Below are positions 22,811 to 34,021 of a DNA stretch of 64,000 nucleotides, in pieces (positions within the stretch are counted from its first letter, which is position 1; the number at the start of each line of letters is the position of its first letter). The translations under genes and the position numbers were made by a program. The DNA comes from Ianthella basta (taxonomy: Eukaryota; Porifera; Demospongiae; Verongiida; Ianthellidae). Below the pieces are notes generated by a model. It was not told the origin of the DNA, ran no database searches, and saw only the letters and a list, made by a program, of their open reading frames with translations. The stretch is taken from positions 3,223,586 through 3,287,585 of the forward strand of contig OZ025883.1 of NCBI GenBank assembly GCA_964019415.1. The letters are read 5' to 3'.

Positions 22811-25800
22811 ATGAGCCGTTTGTACTCGTACATGGATGACGTTGGTTGCAGGACAAGGACAGTAACAGCTGTGTGTTCTCAAAGAGCTCGCAAACACCAT
22901 CCCTCATCTCTACCCTACCTCCTCTGGATGTCTGTCTTTCACCGACTCTGGCAGGCAGGCCACTTGTTGGCCGTACTGTGGACACTGTTAGTCTTGTCTT
23001 TCCGAAAGCTTGTTTATTACTTGTTTGGACGGTCACAAAGAAGTCTGAGAAAGGTATTGTACCCTCATTTGTGTGGGTGTGGAGCAATATCATTGTATAT
23101 GCCAAGGTTTAATATACCTTAGACAGAATCGGTCCTTTCCTCCACAGCTCTTCTTCCTAACACTATTAGCTACGTATCACTCTCTGGTTCCTGGAATAGT
23201 CATTTGTTCCTCATAATATAGCCTAAGTGTTCTTTCCTTCCAAGCTAGAGTCCCCACTGTGTGTACTCTACACATAATATAGCAGTGTGTTGGGCATGGT
23301 TGTAGAGAGCAGTGTTGTGACCATGTTGCTGTTCAGAGGGGTACCGGGCAATTTAATGCATGCATTGCCTCTGTTATTAGTGTGGGGAAGTGGGTGGTTA
23401 CAGTGTCCGTGTTATCAGTTACTGGCCTGGTGTGATTTGTGTGACAGTGACCTTCATTTTGTAAATACGTGCACAGTCTCTCGAGTACACTGTACCTGTG
23501 GGGAAGCCGACATTACACCAGTTTACACCACTGATTGATGGTCTAGTGTAGATTAAGTCTGAATTAATGCTCAGTACATATGTAGTCCAGATCAGTTGTG
23601 GTTGCATAATCTTATTGTCCTGTGCTTGCTACGTACTCTCACAGTACTTGTCTGTCTTGTGATTCTTCTTCTGATCTGTTTAGATCCTACAACACCAGCC
23701 AGTAAAGTACCACCTCATTCCGGTGTCCCCTCACAACGAGAGAAGGCTAGGTGAGTACAACACATGCACAAGTACAACATGCTTCTCATATGTGGTTGAG
23801 CTAGCTACTGTGTACTTGTGGGGCTCAGTATGCATGGTTTGTAACATGGTGGCCACTTTCTAGTAAATCCTATGGTACACACGTACTATAGTACGTATAT
23901 CACATGATTCACATTGATCACATGATCAATAGTGAGACTGCTTGAGGCAATCAGGCCTAGAAGCCTTAAAAGGTCCATGTTCAGCAGATGTGGTTGCTGC
24001 ACTAGGGGGACTGCTGATAATTGAGTAGGCTGGGGGCCAGACTATATTTCCAAGAGAAATGAAGGAATGGAATAAGTCCTATAACGAAGTTGTGCAATCG
24101 GGGCGGAGTTAACGTATAATCGCACTGTTTAATGCAAGTGCACGAGAATGGACAATGGCCCCAAATCATAAACTCTTGAAGCATTCCTGCGCTTTTATGC
24201 TCCTCTCACCAGACAAATAATTGAGTTTGAGGTGGCAGTTTTGATGAGAGTCAGTGTCTACTACTACATGTGAAACCATAGCCCTCTCAGCCAGAGTGTG
24301 GTGCATTGAGCAGATTCGTGGAACACAGTGTTAATGTATATTCTCCCTTCTACCTCCATTGTACTTTTAGTTGTTGTCAAGCGGAAGACACTGGTCCTGG
24401 ACCTGGATGAGACTCTGATACATGCACAGCATGATGTGTGAGTGTGTGTGTGACGGCTGACAACTGCATAGTGTGCAAATGTTATGTTAGTACACCTGTC
24501 AATACTGGTACACATGTAGTGTGTTAGTAGTACTTAGTACACCTGTCAGTACTGGTACAAGTGTAGTGTGTTAGTACAACTGTCAGTATTGGTACCAGTG
24601 TAGTGTGTTAGTACAACTGTCAGCACTGGTACAAGTGTAGTGTGTTAGTACACCTGTCAGCACTGGTACAAGTGTAGTGTGTTAGTACACCTGTCAGTAT
24701 TGGTACCAGTGTAGTGTGTTCAGTAGTAACGTGGTTGTCAACTTATAGGGTTAGATGCAGCTGGCTGTTTGTCTGTACTGTATGTAGGACAATGCATTCA
24801 TTTGGATATTAGGAGGTGCACATTGTCTGTGCTGTTTTATGGATTGTGCATGACTGTCTCGGTAGTAGTACAGTACCTTCTGCATCACTCTGTCTCCCTG
24901 CACATCACAGTGCACATGGCAGTGTCTCCCTGCACATCATGCTGTCCCCTTCACTGTTCATTACCCCATTCACTGACTTGTGCAGATGACAACTGTTTGG
25001 TTGTTCCTACCAGAAATATGCACTGTCTAGCTTTGCTATTCTATTGTCGGTAGTAAAGTAATTACCCATCACGTGCTGTTACCTTTGCTCTGTATGCACA
25101 CAAGTATTAATTACTGTAAGGTTGTAGGAAGAAGAGTTTGAGTATCCCTCTCTGTAGAGGCACAATGGATCAGTGTATTGTATAGCATGTTGTGTTTCCT
25201 GCTGCATTGTACATGTGAATCAGTGTGACTGACTAATGCACTGTATGTGCAAGTGTCAACTGTGGGAGGTGCTGCAACGGGTACAGTGTGTAACTGCCCG
25301 TGACTTTGTCATTAATGTGTTTGGCTATGATACAGTGATTTGGGCTCTAAGTGTGTACATTAAGTGCTTGAAGTGAGGGCTTCTCAGCTGGCTCAGGCAT
25401 CAGAAAGGGTTGGATCTTCGCCCTGAAGAAGACCAGAGCATCTGGTCGAAACGTCGGCAAGGTTTTCAACCCTGTTGTGAAGCTGGTATTAGAGAACCAA
25501 CCCTTTCTGATTAAGTGCTTTGAGTGGTGCATTTCACTCCCTGTGGTATTGAGTGTTAGACTGTAGTGAGACTCAGACTGACTGTGTTGGAATTGCTAGT
25601 ATGTTGAGTACCTGAGTGGTAATCAGTAGGCATCATTGGAGATGCCACCTAATTGTAAGAACATTGTTGTCCCTGAATTGCAGTGCCATATGTAATGCAT
25701 TTCGCTCCCTGTGCCCTTCACCTGCTGTGTATTCCATGACATGGTTGTGGCCAGTGTCTGACCTCTTGCTGCCATTGCCTTCCCTTTCCATTGCAGTGTT

Positions 25801-28800
25801 TCTAGTGCGGTACTTACCGGGAGGATGGCTGACTTCCTTGTGAAGGTAGGTGTGCTCCGTGTAGTGTTTATTTGACTCCAGTGCAATACGTTGACTCTAG
25901 CTCAATAATACTGTAGCTATGAGTTTAGATGCAGTAAGACATTGAGAGGGTTTGCATACTAGTAGGCATGCTTAAGTGTTGTGCAGCGGTATCATTTAAA
26001 GCAATTTTGAGCAAAATTGAACTCTGACATGCTTTACTTGCTGTGGCTTTTTGTACACTGCCAAGCCAACTGCCAGCTAATGCCACAACAGCCAGAAATG
26101 TCCACCCCTGTGGTCATGCAGTGATGGCCCAAAGCATACGTCGTGGATGACATTGAAATGACTGCACTTGCATTCTCTAGTGATGGATTAGCAAACAATG
26201 ATATGCCAATTGAATGTTGAACTGTACAGAAGTGCTCATGCACACTTCATCATTCCAATGGCAGCTACACTCACACTGTACATGCGTATGCCATAGTTTG
26301 TCTGTCATGCTGTAAAAGTCCCCCCCCCCCCCCCCCGCCCATTGAAGTGGTATGTCATGCCAAATTTGCTCCCCCCCCCCCCCCCGTAACCAAAACAGCA
26401 ACCGAAATGGTTCCCCCTCTGCTAAATCACCAGCGCCAGCACGGATTGACAGTCAGATTCATTGTGTACTTGTACCCTGACGTTTTCCCAAGTTGGGACA
26501 CATTCTCAATCAAGAATAACATGTTTCGTCCAATGAAAAGGCAACTTCATTCTTTAGATGGGCACTTTGGTTCTATTTATAGGCGATTTCTTTCGATGAG
26601 TGGACAATTTTGTTCAATGAATAGACCATTTCAGCTGACATGTCTTTGCTGTGCGCTCAAAATCCACCACAACAACGAATATCAGGAGATAAAAGGGACT
26701 TTGTCACTATGGCGGAACCATTATGGCAGCCATTTTCTGTCGTTTTTGGCCCGGCAAAACCATTTCGGCAGGGAGAACTTTTACGCCATGACAGGTACAC
26801 TGGGCCAAGAATGGCAGAATATAGCTGTCATGATGGCTCCGGTGTACCAACAATGTCCCCTTGGCCCATGATACTTCTTACCTTCCAGTGGAGATTATGG
26901 TCCATCAGCAATGATTTTGGTCACCACTAAAATGTAGCCTGTAAAATGCACAGTGCATGTTACTCATGTCACAATGCTTTAGGTGGGGTAGACTCACGGT
27001 GGGCCTTACATTTACTTTCAGTCATTATAGAGATGATTTGCCAGACCCCAAGGGACCACTTTTGCCAACAATCTCGAGATACACGTAGGTCATCATGGAA
27101 GCTAACAAGCAGGTGCTAGAGGCGGCAGTCGTGTGATTGTTGAAGAAGTGGGGGAGTTATGGGCACTTAGATGCAAAGACAGTCCTGCCTTCTCTCCCCT
27201 CAGCAACACAGTCCACATATGGGACAATTTCCAGTAGAAATATTTTCATGTAACATGCACTTACTTACTTACTAAAGGGAAAACATTTTGGCTGATGTTT
27301 CAGGGCCTGATTAGGGTGGGCCTAATTTGTCATGACATGTCTTTGAAGTACTGTACATAAATAAAACGTTATGTAATCATACGGAAAATGCAGCTTCCAG
27401 CTACTTAGTACATACAATAGATGAGAATTGTGAAATGTAACCACTGTACATATGTATGTTGGCAGCATCTGTTAACATTGATGTCTTTGTGTGCTAAGTA
27501 GTGTTTTCTTACCATTGCTGTGGCTCCCCTTGTGTAAACTGCCAGAATCATCAATTTCTGTGCCTCTCTTGGTCTGTAGGTAACAATTGATGACTATCCT
27601 GTTCAATTCCATATCTATAAGAGACCACATGTAGACTTCTTTCTGAAGATGGTGAGTGCACCTCTGTACACACATTGCACTGCAAAGTGTAGCATGGTAA
27701 CACGTTGTTCAGCTGTTTTTGTTTGTCGTCATTAGCTCGAAACACTTCTGTAGAGTTGCTTTCATGACTTGTTAGTGTTGATGACAAGGTTTCTCTCCCT
27801 CACAGGTTAGCCAGTGGTATGACTTGGTTGTCTTCACTGCCAGTCTAGAGGTTAGTATGGTATTGTTTTGATATTAAACGGTTTCATAGTTCAATATAAT
27901 GAAAATCAACGACAAGCCTGTTCTTAAAGTGCAATCCTGAAACACAGTCAACTTTAGTCCTTAACTGAGCTTATGTCCTTTACATCAGGTGTATGGTACG
28001 GCTGTTGTGTCTCGATTGGACAGGAGGAAGAAGATGATTACACAATGCTTCTTTCGCCAGCACTGCACAATGGACCTGAATGGCTACACCAAGGACCTTA
28101 CCCTTGTGTCCCCAGACCTGTCCAAAGTCCTCATATTGGACAACTCACCAGGAGCTTACAGGGGCAACCCAGGTTTGTGATGGGATTGTGCATGTTTACC
28201 TTTACCTGTGTATATTCGTACATATGAGGTGTGTGTATGTGTATCTTGTATCCAGTGGATGGTGTGTGTGTGTAACTGCATTAACTGTGTGTAAGTATTT
28301 AAGTGAGAGGAGAGGGAAGTGGGCACTAGCACAGACATACACTAGTGCAAAACATATGCACACCTGATGGTAACGATTTCTTAGAATTCACCACTTATGG
28401 CACTGTTAAGTGTATATATATATACAGTATATGATACAGTTGTACATATAGGTTGGACCAAGAGCTGTCATTGTCTACAGGATTTAGAACACCATGGGAA
28501 ACCAATTACTATAGACGTGAGCGAAGCACAAGGGCTTCTATATTACTTTCCAAAATGTTTTAAATCTCGTAGACACCAACAGCTCTCGGTCTAAGGTGTT
28601 TGGACTATGACAGCAACCAGCGTGGGAACGGGCGCGGGGAAAGACCATGCTGACGATTTCTACCTGGAATTGACAGCAGAAAGATGGCCAAGTAGTAAAC
28701 AGCAGTGTAAACTGAGCAGCAAACAACCCTGCAAGCCCAGTTGCCAAGAACAACCTCAGAATGGTGCGCCAAGCTTGTCACAACTACATCGCCAAAAAGT

Positions 28801-30570
28801 TTGCCTCAGTGCGCTAGAAGCTACCAGAGGGCATTGAAAGTTGAATCAGAGGCGATATAAGCAACATATCCATTCAACCAATTAGATTGCTGCAATTTGC
28901 TGCATCATACTCTAATACTAGTTATCAGTTGTTATTAGTGCTCAGCAATTGGTCAATTGTTGTTACAAAGATTTACTGACGCAGGGAAAAAGAAAGAAAC
29001 TTAGCTTCTTCCAGTGATCTTCGCTGTTGATCATCATCATCATCATCATCATCATTCATAACGGCAATGTCTCCTCTGCAGGAGGTAGCCTAATGTACAA
29101 TGGGTAACATAGTATATGTCTGGAAATAGTAATGTTCTATAGTCAAAGTTCTAATGGATTACTTAAAATTGTCAGTCCATTGCTTCCTTGGTCTTCCTCT
29201 CGGTCTCTTTCCCGTCATTTCTTCTTCATATACTTGCTTCACCAATCGATCCCCATCCATCTCCTCCACTTTCACCTTCCACCTTCTTTGCTTCTCCTTC
29301 ACAATGTCCAACACTGCTTCCTGTCCAAGAGATCTCCTCACCGCTTCATTTCTCACCCTGTCCATCCTTGTCACACCCTCCACTCTTCTTAGGAACATCA
29401 TTTCACATGCCTGTATCTTACTCTCGAGTCTCTTCTGCATAGTCCATGTCTCACAGCCATAGGTGAGTGTGGGCACTACCATAGCATTGAACACCCTCAG
29501 CTTAGTTTTCTTCAGTAGCTCTTCGCTGTTGATCTGCATACTATTCAATTATTGTTCGAAAAGTACCTAAACACTGGCTGACCAAGACGACGTGTCTACC
29601 AACTTGAAGGTCGTCGCTCACTGTACAATACTACACCAACAGAATGGAGGGCTTCCGCTTTCTGAACCAGCTACACACAAGTGAAAGTAGCCCTTATACC
29701 TATCCTTGCTGTACATAACTGGAGTGCGCCAAACTCCAGACTTAATCAAAATTTATTTGGCAAATGGTCTTGTCTCATATCACACAGGTCAACAAAGTAG
29801 CTGCAGCTGTTGCAACGGATCTAGACATAACACAGGTCATCAAAGATGTCAGCAATCGAAGGAGTATAGGCAAACATGGAAGGGCATCAAGCAGATGCAT
29901 TTAAACAAGGGCAAATGAGCACATATACACTTGCAATAATGTAGCCTCGTTCCCAGGCTGTTCTGTTAGTTAGGGCCCCATACTGATGAATGTGGACAGC
30001 CTGGGAACAAGGATAGATATAATGCAAATGTAGGTTTAACTTTTGCTGGGTTAAATTTAGGGAGTGGTTTGTGAGTTTTAGTGATTTCTGCATTTTACTT
30101 TTGTGGTTGCATAATCTCAGGCAGGATATATGGATATACAGCTAAAGCCTTGTGTAAGTTTTTGCACGATGAAAATTTCTCGAATGGTTGCTAATCTGCG
30201 AAAACCGCACAAGTGTATTCCCGCAAAATTAAAGTGTATACAGTAGTATGATGATATTGTTTACTTCACCGGGTATCAAGTGCATGGCTTGTCTGATCAC
30301 CAAGTACTACAAGCAGCTACTGCCAACAATAGCTTCTGTGTGCTGTTTGCTGTGTTATCCATAGCAGTGTGGTGCATGCCCCATATCCCCCTTTCCGTTT
30401 GTCTGTCTGTTCTCTCCCTTACAGACAATGCAATACCGATAAAGTCTTGGTTCTGTGACCCCCATGACACAGCCCTCCTTAACCTACTGCCAGTACTGGA
30501 TGCTCTGAGATTCACAACAGACGTGCGCTCTGTGCTCAGCAGAAACTTGCACCTTAACTGTTTGCAGTGA
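22811..30570 (+). CDS. CTDNEP1: CTD nuclear envelope phosphatase 1 (Dullard), complete
   Basis: A HAD-family serine/threonine phosphatase of the nuclear envelope/ER that dephosphorylates lipin and restrains BMP signalling in animals. Exons: 22811-23053, 23684-23750, 24371-24437, 25797-25845, 27580-27651, 27806-27850, 27989-28172, 30425-30570. Phases close and give 290 aa (human is 244). Motifs: hydrophobic N-terminal segment ([16 protein letters not shown]), catalytic DLDET in [57 protein letters not shown] and the C-terminal block [33 protein letters not shown]. The first exon codes about 45 residues more than the vertebrate N-terminus; a later in-frame Met (MSVFHRLW) could be the real start. 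The 2.25-kb last intron carries a fold-back element and a truncated LINE. Confidence 0.95.
24485..24722 (+). repeat. Minisatellite, ~45-bp unit, about six copies
   Basis: Units read GTGTTAGTACACCTGTCAGT then ACTGGTACAAGTGTAGT with small variation (ACACCTGTC/ACAACTGTC; GTACAAG/GTACCAG). It lies in CTDNEP1 intron 3. No coding role. Confidence 0.9.
25372..25514 (+). repeat. Dispersed repeat with GAAACGTCGGCAAGG core, partly collapsed fold-back
   Basis: The core GACCAGAGCATCTGGTCGAAACGTCGG and its flanks are identical to one arm of the palindrome at 42396-42586, and the left flank is the reverse complement of 42576-42619. The second arm is almost absent here (only GAAAGGGTTGG remains), so this copy is a collapsed form. 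It lies in CTDNEP1 intron 3. Confidence 0.85.
26320..26385. repeat. Two poly-C runs
   Basis: C17 at 26320-26336 and C15 at 26371-26385 in CTDNEP1 intron 4. Length may be unreliable in raw sequence. Confidence 0.85.
28456..28591. repeat. Fold-back with 62-bp arms, GGTGTCT/ATTTAGA family
   Basis: The left arm (28456-28517) and right arm (28530-28591) are about three-quarters complementary, sharing GACC..AGAGCTGT, GTCTAC.GGATTTAGAACA and ATTACTATAGA blocks. The loop is about 12 bp. It belongs with the fold-backs at 47575-47687 and 51611-51751. Confidence 0.7.
28607..28925 (+). mobile_element. Copy of the region 51596-51290 (small ORF plus 5' part of LINE 2)
   Basis: Directly after the fold-back, this stretch is homologous to the minus strand upstream of the second LINE. 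Both contain a frame beginning MxATSVxTG..KD..FYLE, with CKPSC/AKPSC and APSLSQL further on (76 codons here, ending TGA at 28837). Nucleotide similarity continues into the sequence coding the first ~30 residues of that LINE (CAATTTGCTGCATCAT block) and then stops. It is probably a truncated relative of the same element in CTDNEP1 intron 7. Confidence 0.6.
29018..29534 (-). mobile_element. 5'-truncated RTE-like LINE with 15-bp target-site duplication
   Basis: TCTTCGCTGTTGATC occurs at 29018-29032 and 29520-29534 and encloses 487 bp. Read on the minus strand, the insert codes the C-terminal end of a LINE reverse transcriptase ([35 protein letters not shown]) and ends in an (ATG)n tail next to the left copy of the duplication. 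The closest relative in the window is the LINE at 43642-46692. The truncation at 29519 is the common product of target-primed reverse transcription. It lies in CTDNEP1 intron 7, opposite to the gene. Confidence 0.9.
30130..30245. repeat. Partial MITE, CGCGAAAATTAAAGCG family
   Basis: The right end (GCGAAAACCGCA, then CGCAAAATTAAAGTGTATACAGTA) resembles the right termini of the elements at 19148-19353 and 60980-61772. The left end (GGATATACAGCTAAAGCC) is degenerate. It lies in CTDNEP1 intron 7. Confidence 0.45.
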
Positions 30571-30845
30571 TATTACTTTTGCATGTTTGGATTCAGTATA
30601 TAGGCTTGGTGTTCAATACTTTTCTGTTCATGACTACATACAGTACATTGTCGCCGTTTACTGCAGCTGATGGTGTTACATAGCATACACATAGCATGCC
30701 ACAGTTCACGCACACTCATTGATTTGTCGCTACTGTGGTATAGTGCGTAAAAATTTTGGGGCTGCCGTATTTATACGGTCTCGTGTGGTTTCCGCACAAT
30801 TATATATTGTTCGTCGCTAATTAAGCTGTCGACAGTACGCATAAC
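30571..30845. promoter_or_regulatory. Short spacer between CTDNEP1 stop and the Frizzled-like start
   Basis: Only 275 bp separate the two tandem genes. The spacer must hold the CTDNEP1 3' UTR and the receptor promoter. No clear signals are seen. Confidence 0.4.
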
Positions 30846-33800
30846 ATGGCGTTGGTGAGAAGTCGGCTCGGTCGGTGCCAAAAGTGGATCACTTTCGAGA
30901 ATGTGTTCAAAGCAATCGTCCTGCTGCTGGTGTGGGGTCTGTTGAGCATCCCTGTCGTTGTCTACTACAGCACGAAGGACAAGAGCACGTCCTCTGCTTG
31001 GCTGGATAATATGGCAGAGCTGCTTCAGTCACTGGAAGGCAACTGCGTCGCTGGACAAGAAGGCGAATTTAACGGAAGTGCAAACGGGACGGTTTTACAA
31101 GACTGTCTCCGAGTCGGCTCTCATAGCGCTTCGCAGGTAGGCAGTTTACGATCGGTATCACTGGTAAATGGCTAGTTAGTGCTGGATAGTACATGTGTGA
31201 TTACCCCCAGCTGTCCTTGGTTTGCAATAGTCCGCTAGTCTTTGGAGAAAGTGTCTGCCGCTCAGCACTGGACTGTGTGCAGCTCGCCAACCGAAGGGAG
31301 ATTGGAGCTCAGTACAACCTTACTATCCATTGCTGAAAGAAATCATCACAGCTTGGGACCCTGAATTGCCTTTCAACTGCTCAACAGCCTCCTCTGAACT
31401 CAACACCATATTGCTAGATATTCAGAGTGTCTTACGTAACTTTGCACCAAACTGTGAAGAGGAAGCAATTCCATTTCTCTGTAGCTACCTTATGCCAACT
31501 TGCAACCATGTTGGTGAAGTCATACATGCTACAGTAGAGGAATGTGAACGCATTCGAGATGGTTCCTGTAAGACAGTGTGGGCATTTGCATCAACTATGA
31601 GGTATGGCGCACTGTTGCCAAACTGCTCCAAACTTTTGAACATTACGACAGACACTCATTTACGTGCAAATCCTCGTGCACAGCTACCAACATGTCACCC
31701 GATGTTTGTGCAAACTGACTGTGTCTGCTTGCCCAGCTGTGGCCAGTTCAGGACAAGGAATGAAATTGAACAAGCAATGGAGGACACCGCAGTATTTCTG
31801 GCCATTATTGCTGGCTTTGTTTCAACAGGCATTTACGTGGTCTTCCTTGTCAAAAGGCGACAAGCAATGTGAGTCAATTGCAAATGATGAGGCACTAGAC
31901 ATGCAGAGGGTACCTTGGCGTAAATGTGAGACAGTGTAATGATGCATGCGCAGCTCATAATTTGTCCTTCCCAAGTGTGCAAGTATTAGTATTAATGCTA
32001 CACATTAAGTATGGCATAGGTTTCTAAATTGCTACATCAGCCTCGATCACATTAGTACACTTAAGCAGGATATGCGCTGTGTGGCCATGCCATTAAGATG
32101 CATTTATGGGCATTAGTGCTAATTAGGCTGCAGCGTCATGGAAAGACAAATACTGACTGCATTTAATTGAAGAGCTAATGCAGAGAACCATAATGTGGTC
32201 ATTTGGCAGCAGTGTAGGACTCATGCAGTGAGTGTTTGCTGAATTAATTGTAAGTCTTAAGTATATATATAGCTAATGATCACTCAGGGTGCAACTGTTG
32301 CATTGCCCCTAAATGTGATGTATGTTCCAGCATACACCTTTAGAGCTACTATTAGTGCTTATCTTGTCTCACAGGCTGAAGTACCCAACAGTATTGGTAC
32401 TGTATGCATCAATATGTATTACCATCTTCGGTGAGTAATGAGCTAGCTCTGTTGATCGTACTCTTGATTATATGTATAGGTGCTCCATGCTTAGGTGGCA
32501 CAGGATGCATACTTGGAGCAGTGAAGGTGCTTTTAAAGTGACTGGGCCCTGACCTTGATATAGTAGTTAACTGAAACCAAAAAGCATTCTCACAGAGGAC
32601 TTTAAGTGTTGTTACTGAATAAATTGAAACTGTATGCATGATAATTTGACATTCTTGCAGCTTTCATAGTTTTCATTGGGAGGATTGTTCCTGAGAACGC
32701 ACTGTTTTGCAGCCATCCAGATCTGTTGCACACCATGACCAACCCGCCAACCCCTTTTTGTGTAATTTCTGGTAAGTGAAAAGCATTCTATTGCAACTGC
32801 ACATTTTCAGTTGATAGAATTGTTCTCTCCACAATTTTCCATTTGCAGGTGTCACTTTCCATGTTTCCATCATTTTGGCATTCTTTTTCTGGACTGTTCA
32901 TATAATTCACATTTGGATAACAGTGGACCTACCACATCTCACATTCACAAAAAAACTGAAATCTCATTCAAAAGTGGTGCACATTTTGGTGGTATTTTCG
33001 TGCATCTTACTGTCTAGTTTAGGACCCATAGGAGCTTTGGCTAAATACACGTATATTGCTACAAATGTTCCAACACTACTTTGTACTCCAAATAACACTG
33101 ACTATATCCTATACTCACTAATATTACCCTGCATCATCCTAGTAGGAGTGTCAGCCTCTTTCTTGGTCCTCCTGTTCTGGGCAATATACAAGGTATGCAT
33201 GCACGTGTATGTACATAAGTCCACTATATGTCAGAAAGCCAGCATACAGTGCATTGACAACTACAGTGCATGTAAACACTCTCCAATTTCTAAGCATAAC
33301 TGCAAACTTTATGCAATATGTAGTAATTTAATTTGTTAATACAATGGAACCTGTCTAAGCTGGTCTCTGTCTGTAAGGCAGCCACCTCTCTAGAACAGCC
33401 AGCCTCCCTGACCCTAATTAGCACTAACAAAGCACTAAAAACATTACAACCTACCTCTGTAGTACAGCCACCTCTCTATAAAGGCTATACAAGTTACAGC
33501 TAGCCTACAGGTGGCTGTCTTAGACAGGTTTTACTGTAGCATAATCTCATATTAATGTGCAATCTTACTCACAGAAACAAGATATTCTACGTGGAGGCAA
33601 ATGTTTGCAGACTCCAGAGTTGAAGATCCTGTGTCTTTCTGTTTTCTACATTGTATGTGGAGTTGTGGTACTAGCACAGTATGGTGAAACTACAGGTTCC
33701 CAAGGCAACTATGTACAAAGGGTGATCGACTTTGCAGTATGCCACCTTGCAGGCGAGTCATCTGCAACTGTGGACTGTCCCTCACATGACAACATAATGG

Positions 33801-33922
33801 ACAGTAAAGTTGTCGCTCTCAACTGCTTGTCATATCTTATGCTTGGGTGCCTGCCAATATCTAGTCTCATCTTTGCATTCAAATCATCTGACTTCAATCA
33901 AGTAGCTGTGTGTTGCAAGTGA
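30846..33922 (+). CDS. Frizzled/Smoothened-like receptor with cysteine-rich domain and 7TM
   Basis: Exons: 30846-31136, 31231-31868, 32375-32430, 32661-32771, 32849-33192, 33575-33922; phases close, 595 aa. An N-terminal hydrophobic anchor (VFKAIVLLLVWGLLSIPVVV) precedes a cysteine-rich region resembling the Frizzled CRD (KCLPLSTGLC, VLRNFAPNCEEEAIPFLCSY, LMPTC, C-rich tail FVQTDCVCLPSCG). Seven hydrophobic helices follow; TM1 is FLAIIAGFVSTGIYVVFLV, and LKYPTVLVLYASICITI matches the TM2 entry (RYPERPI) of class F receptors. I do not see the KTxxxW motif used by Frizzleds to bind Dishevelled, so canonical Wnt coupling is doubtful. The exon-2 acceptor after TAG at 31228-31230 was chosen because it restores the CRD frame and is conserved in the paralogue at 61983. 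Ligand and pathway are unknown. Confidence 0.85.
33342..33536. mobile_element. MITE, CCTGTCTAAG family
   Basis: The ends CAATGGAACCTGTCTAAGC and TCTTAGACAGGTTTTACTG form inverted repeats, flanked by TA on both sides (33340-33341, 33537-33538). It lies in intron 5 of the Frizzled-like gene and is related to 15948-16117. Confidence 0.75.
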
Positions 33923-34021
33923 GTGTGTAGACGGCCAGCTGCAGAACAAGCAAACCTGTCTGCATCTAGTAGTTCAAAGAAGGCAGCTGATTCACTGAGA
34001 GTGCCATCTGTATCTCAATAA
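33923..34021 (+). other. In-frame extension after the receptor TGA stop
   Basis: The frame stays open for 32 codons after TGA at 33920-33922, then ends TAA at 34019-34021. The extension is basic then serine-rich (VCRRPAAEQ, SASSSSKKAADS), like a class F cytoplasmic tail. An AATAAA polyadenylation signal (34017-34022) overlaps the second stop. This could be read-through, an allele with a premature stop, or simple 3' UTR. Confidence 0.5.

Noticed and set aside
24485-24722. CRISPR-like array
   Set aside because: Repeats are contiguous ~45-bp units without unique spacers, in a eukaryotic intron: a minisatellite.
25416-25490. Hammerhead ribozyme in the GAAACGTC repeat
   Set aside because: CUGAAGA, a stem and GAAA are present, but an extra A separates the core from stem II and stem III would be 2 bp. 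Reported only as hammerhead-like.
31231-31335. Alternative exon starting at 31211 reading LSLVCNSPLVFG
   Set aside because: That frame ends at a TGA soon after and does not reach the CRD; the acceptor at 31230 gives the frame conserved in the paralogue.
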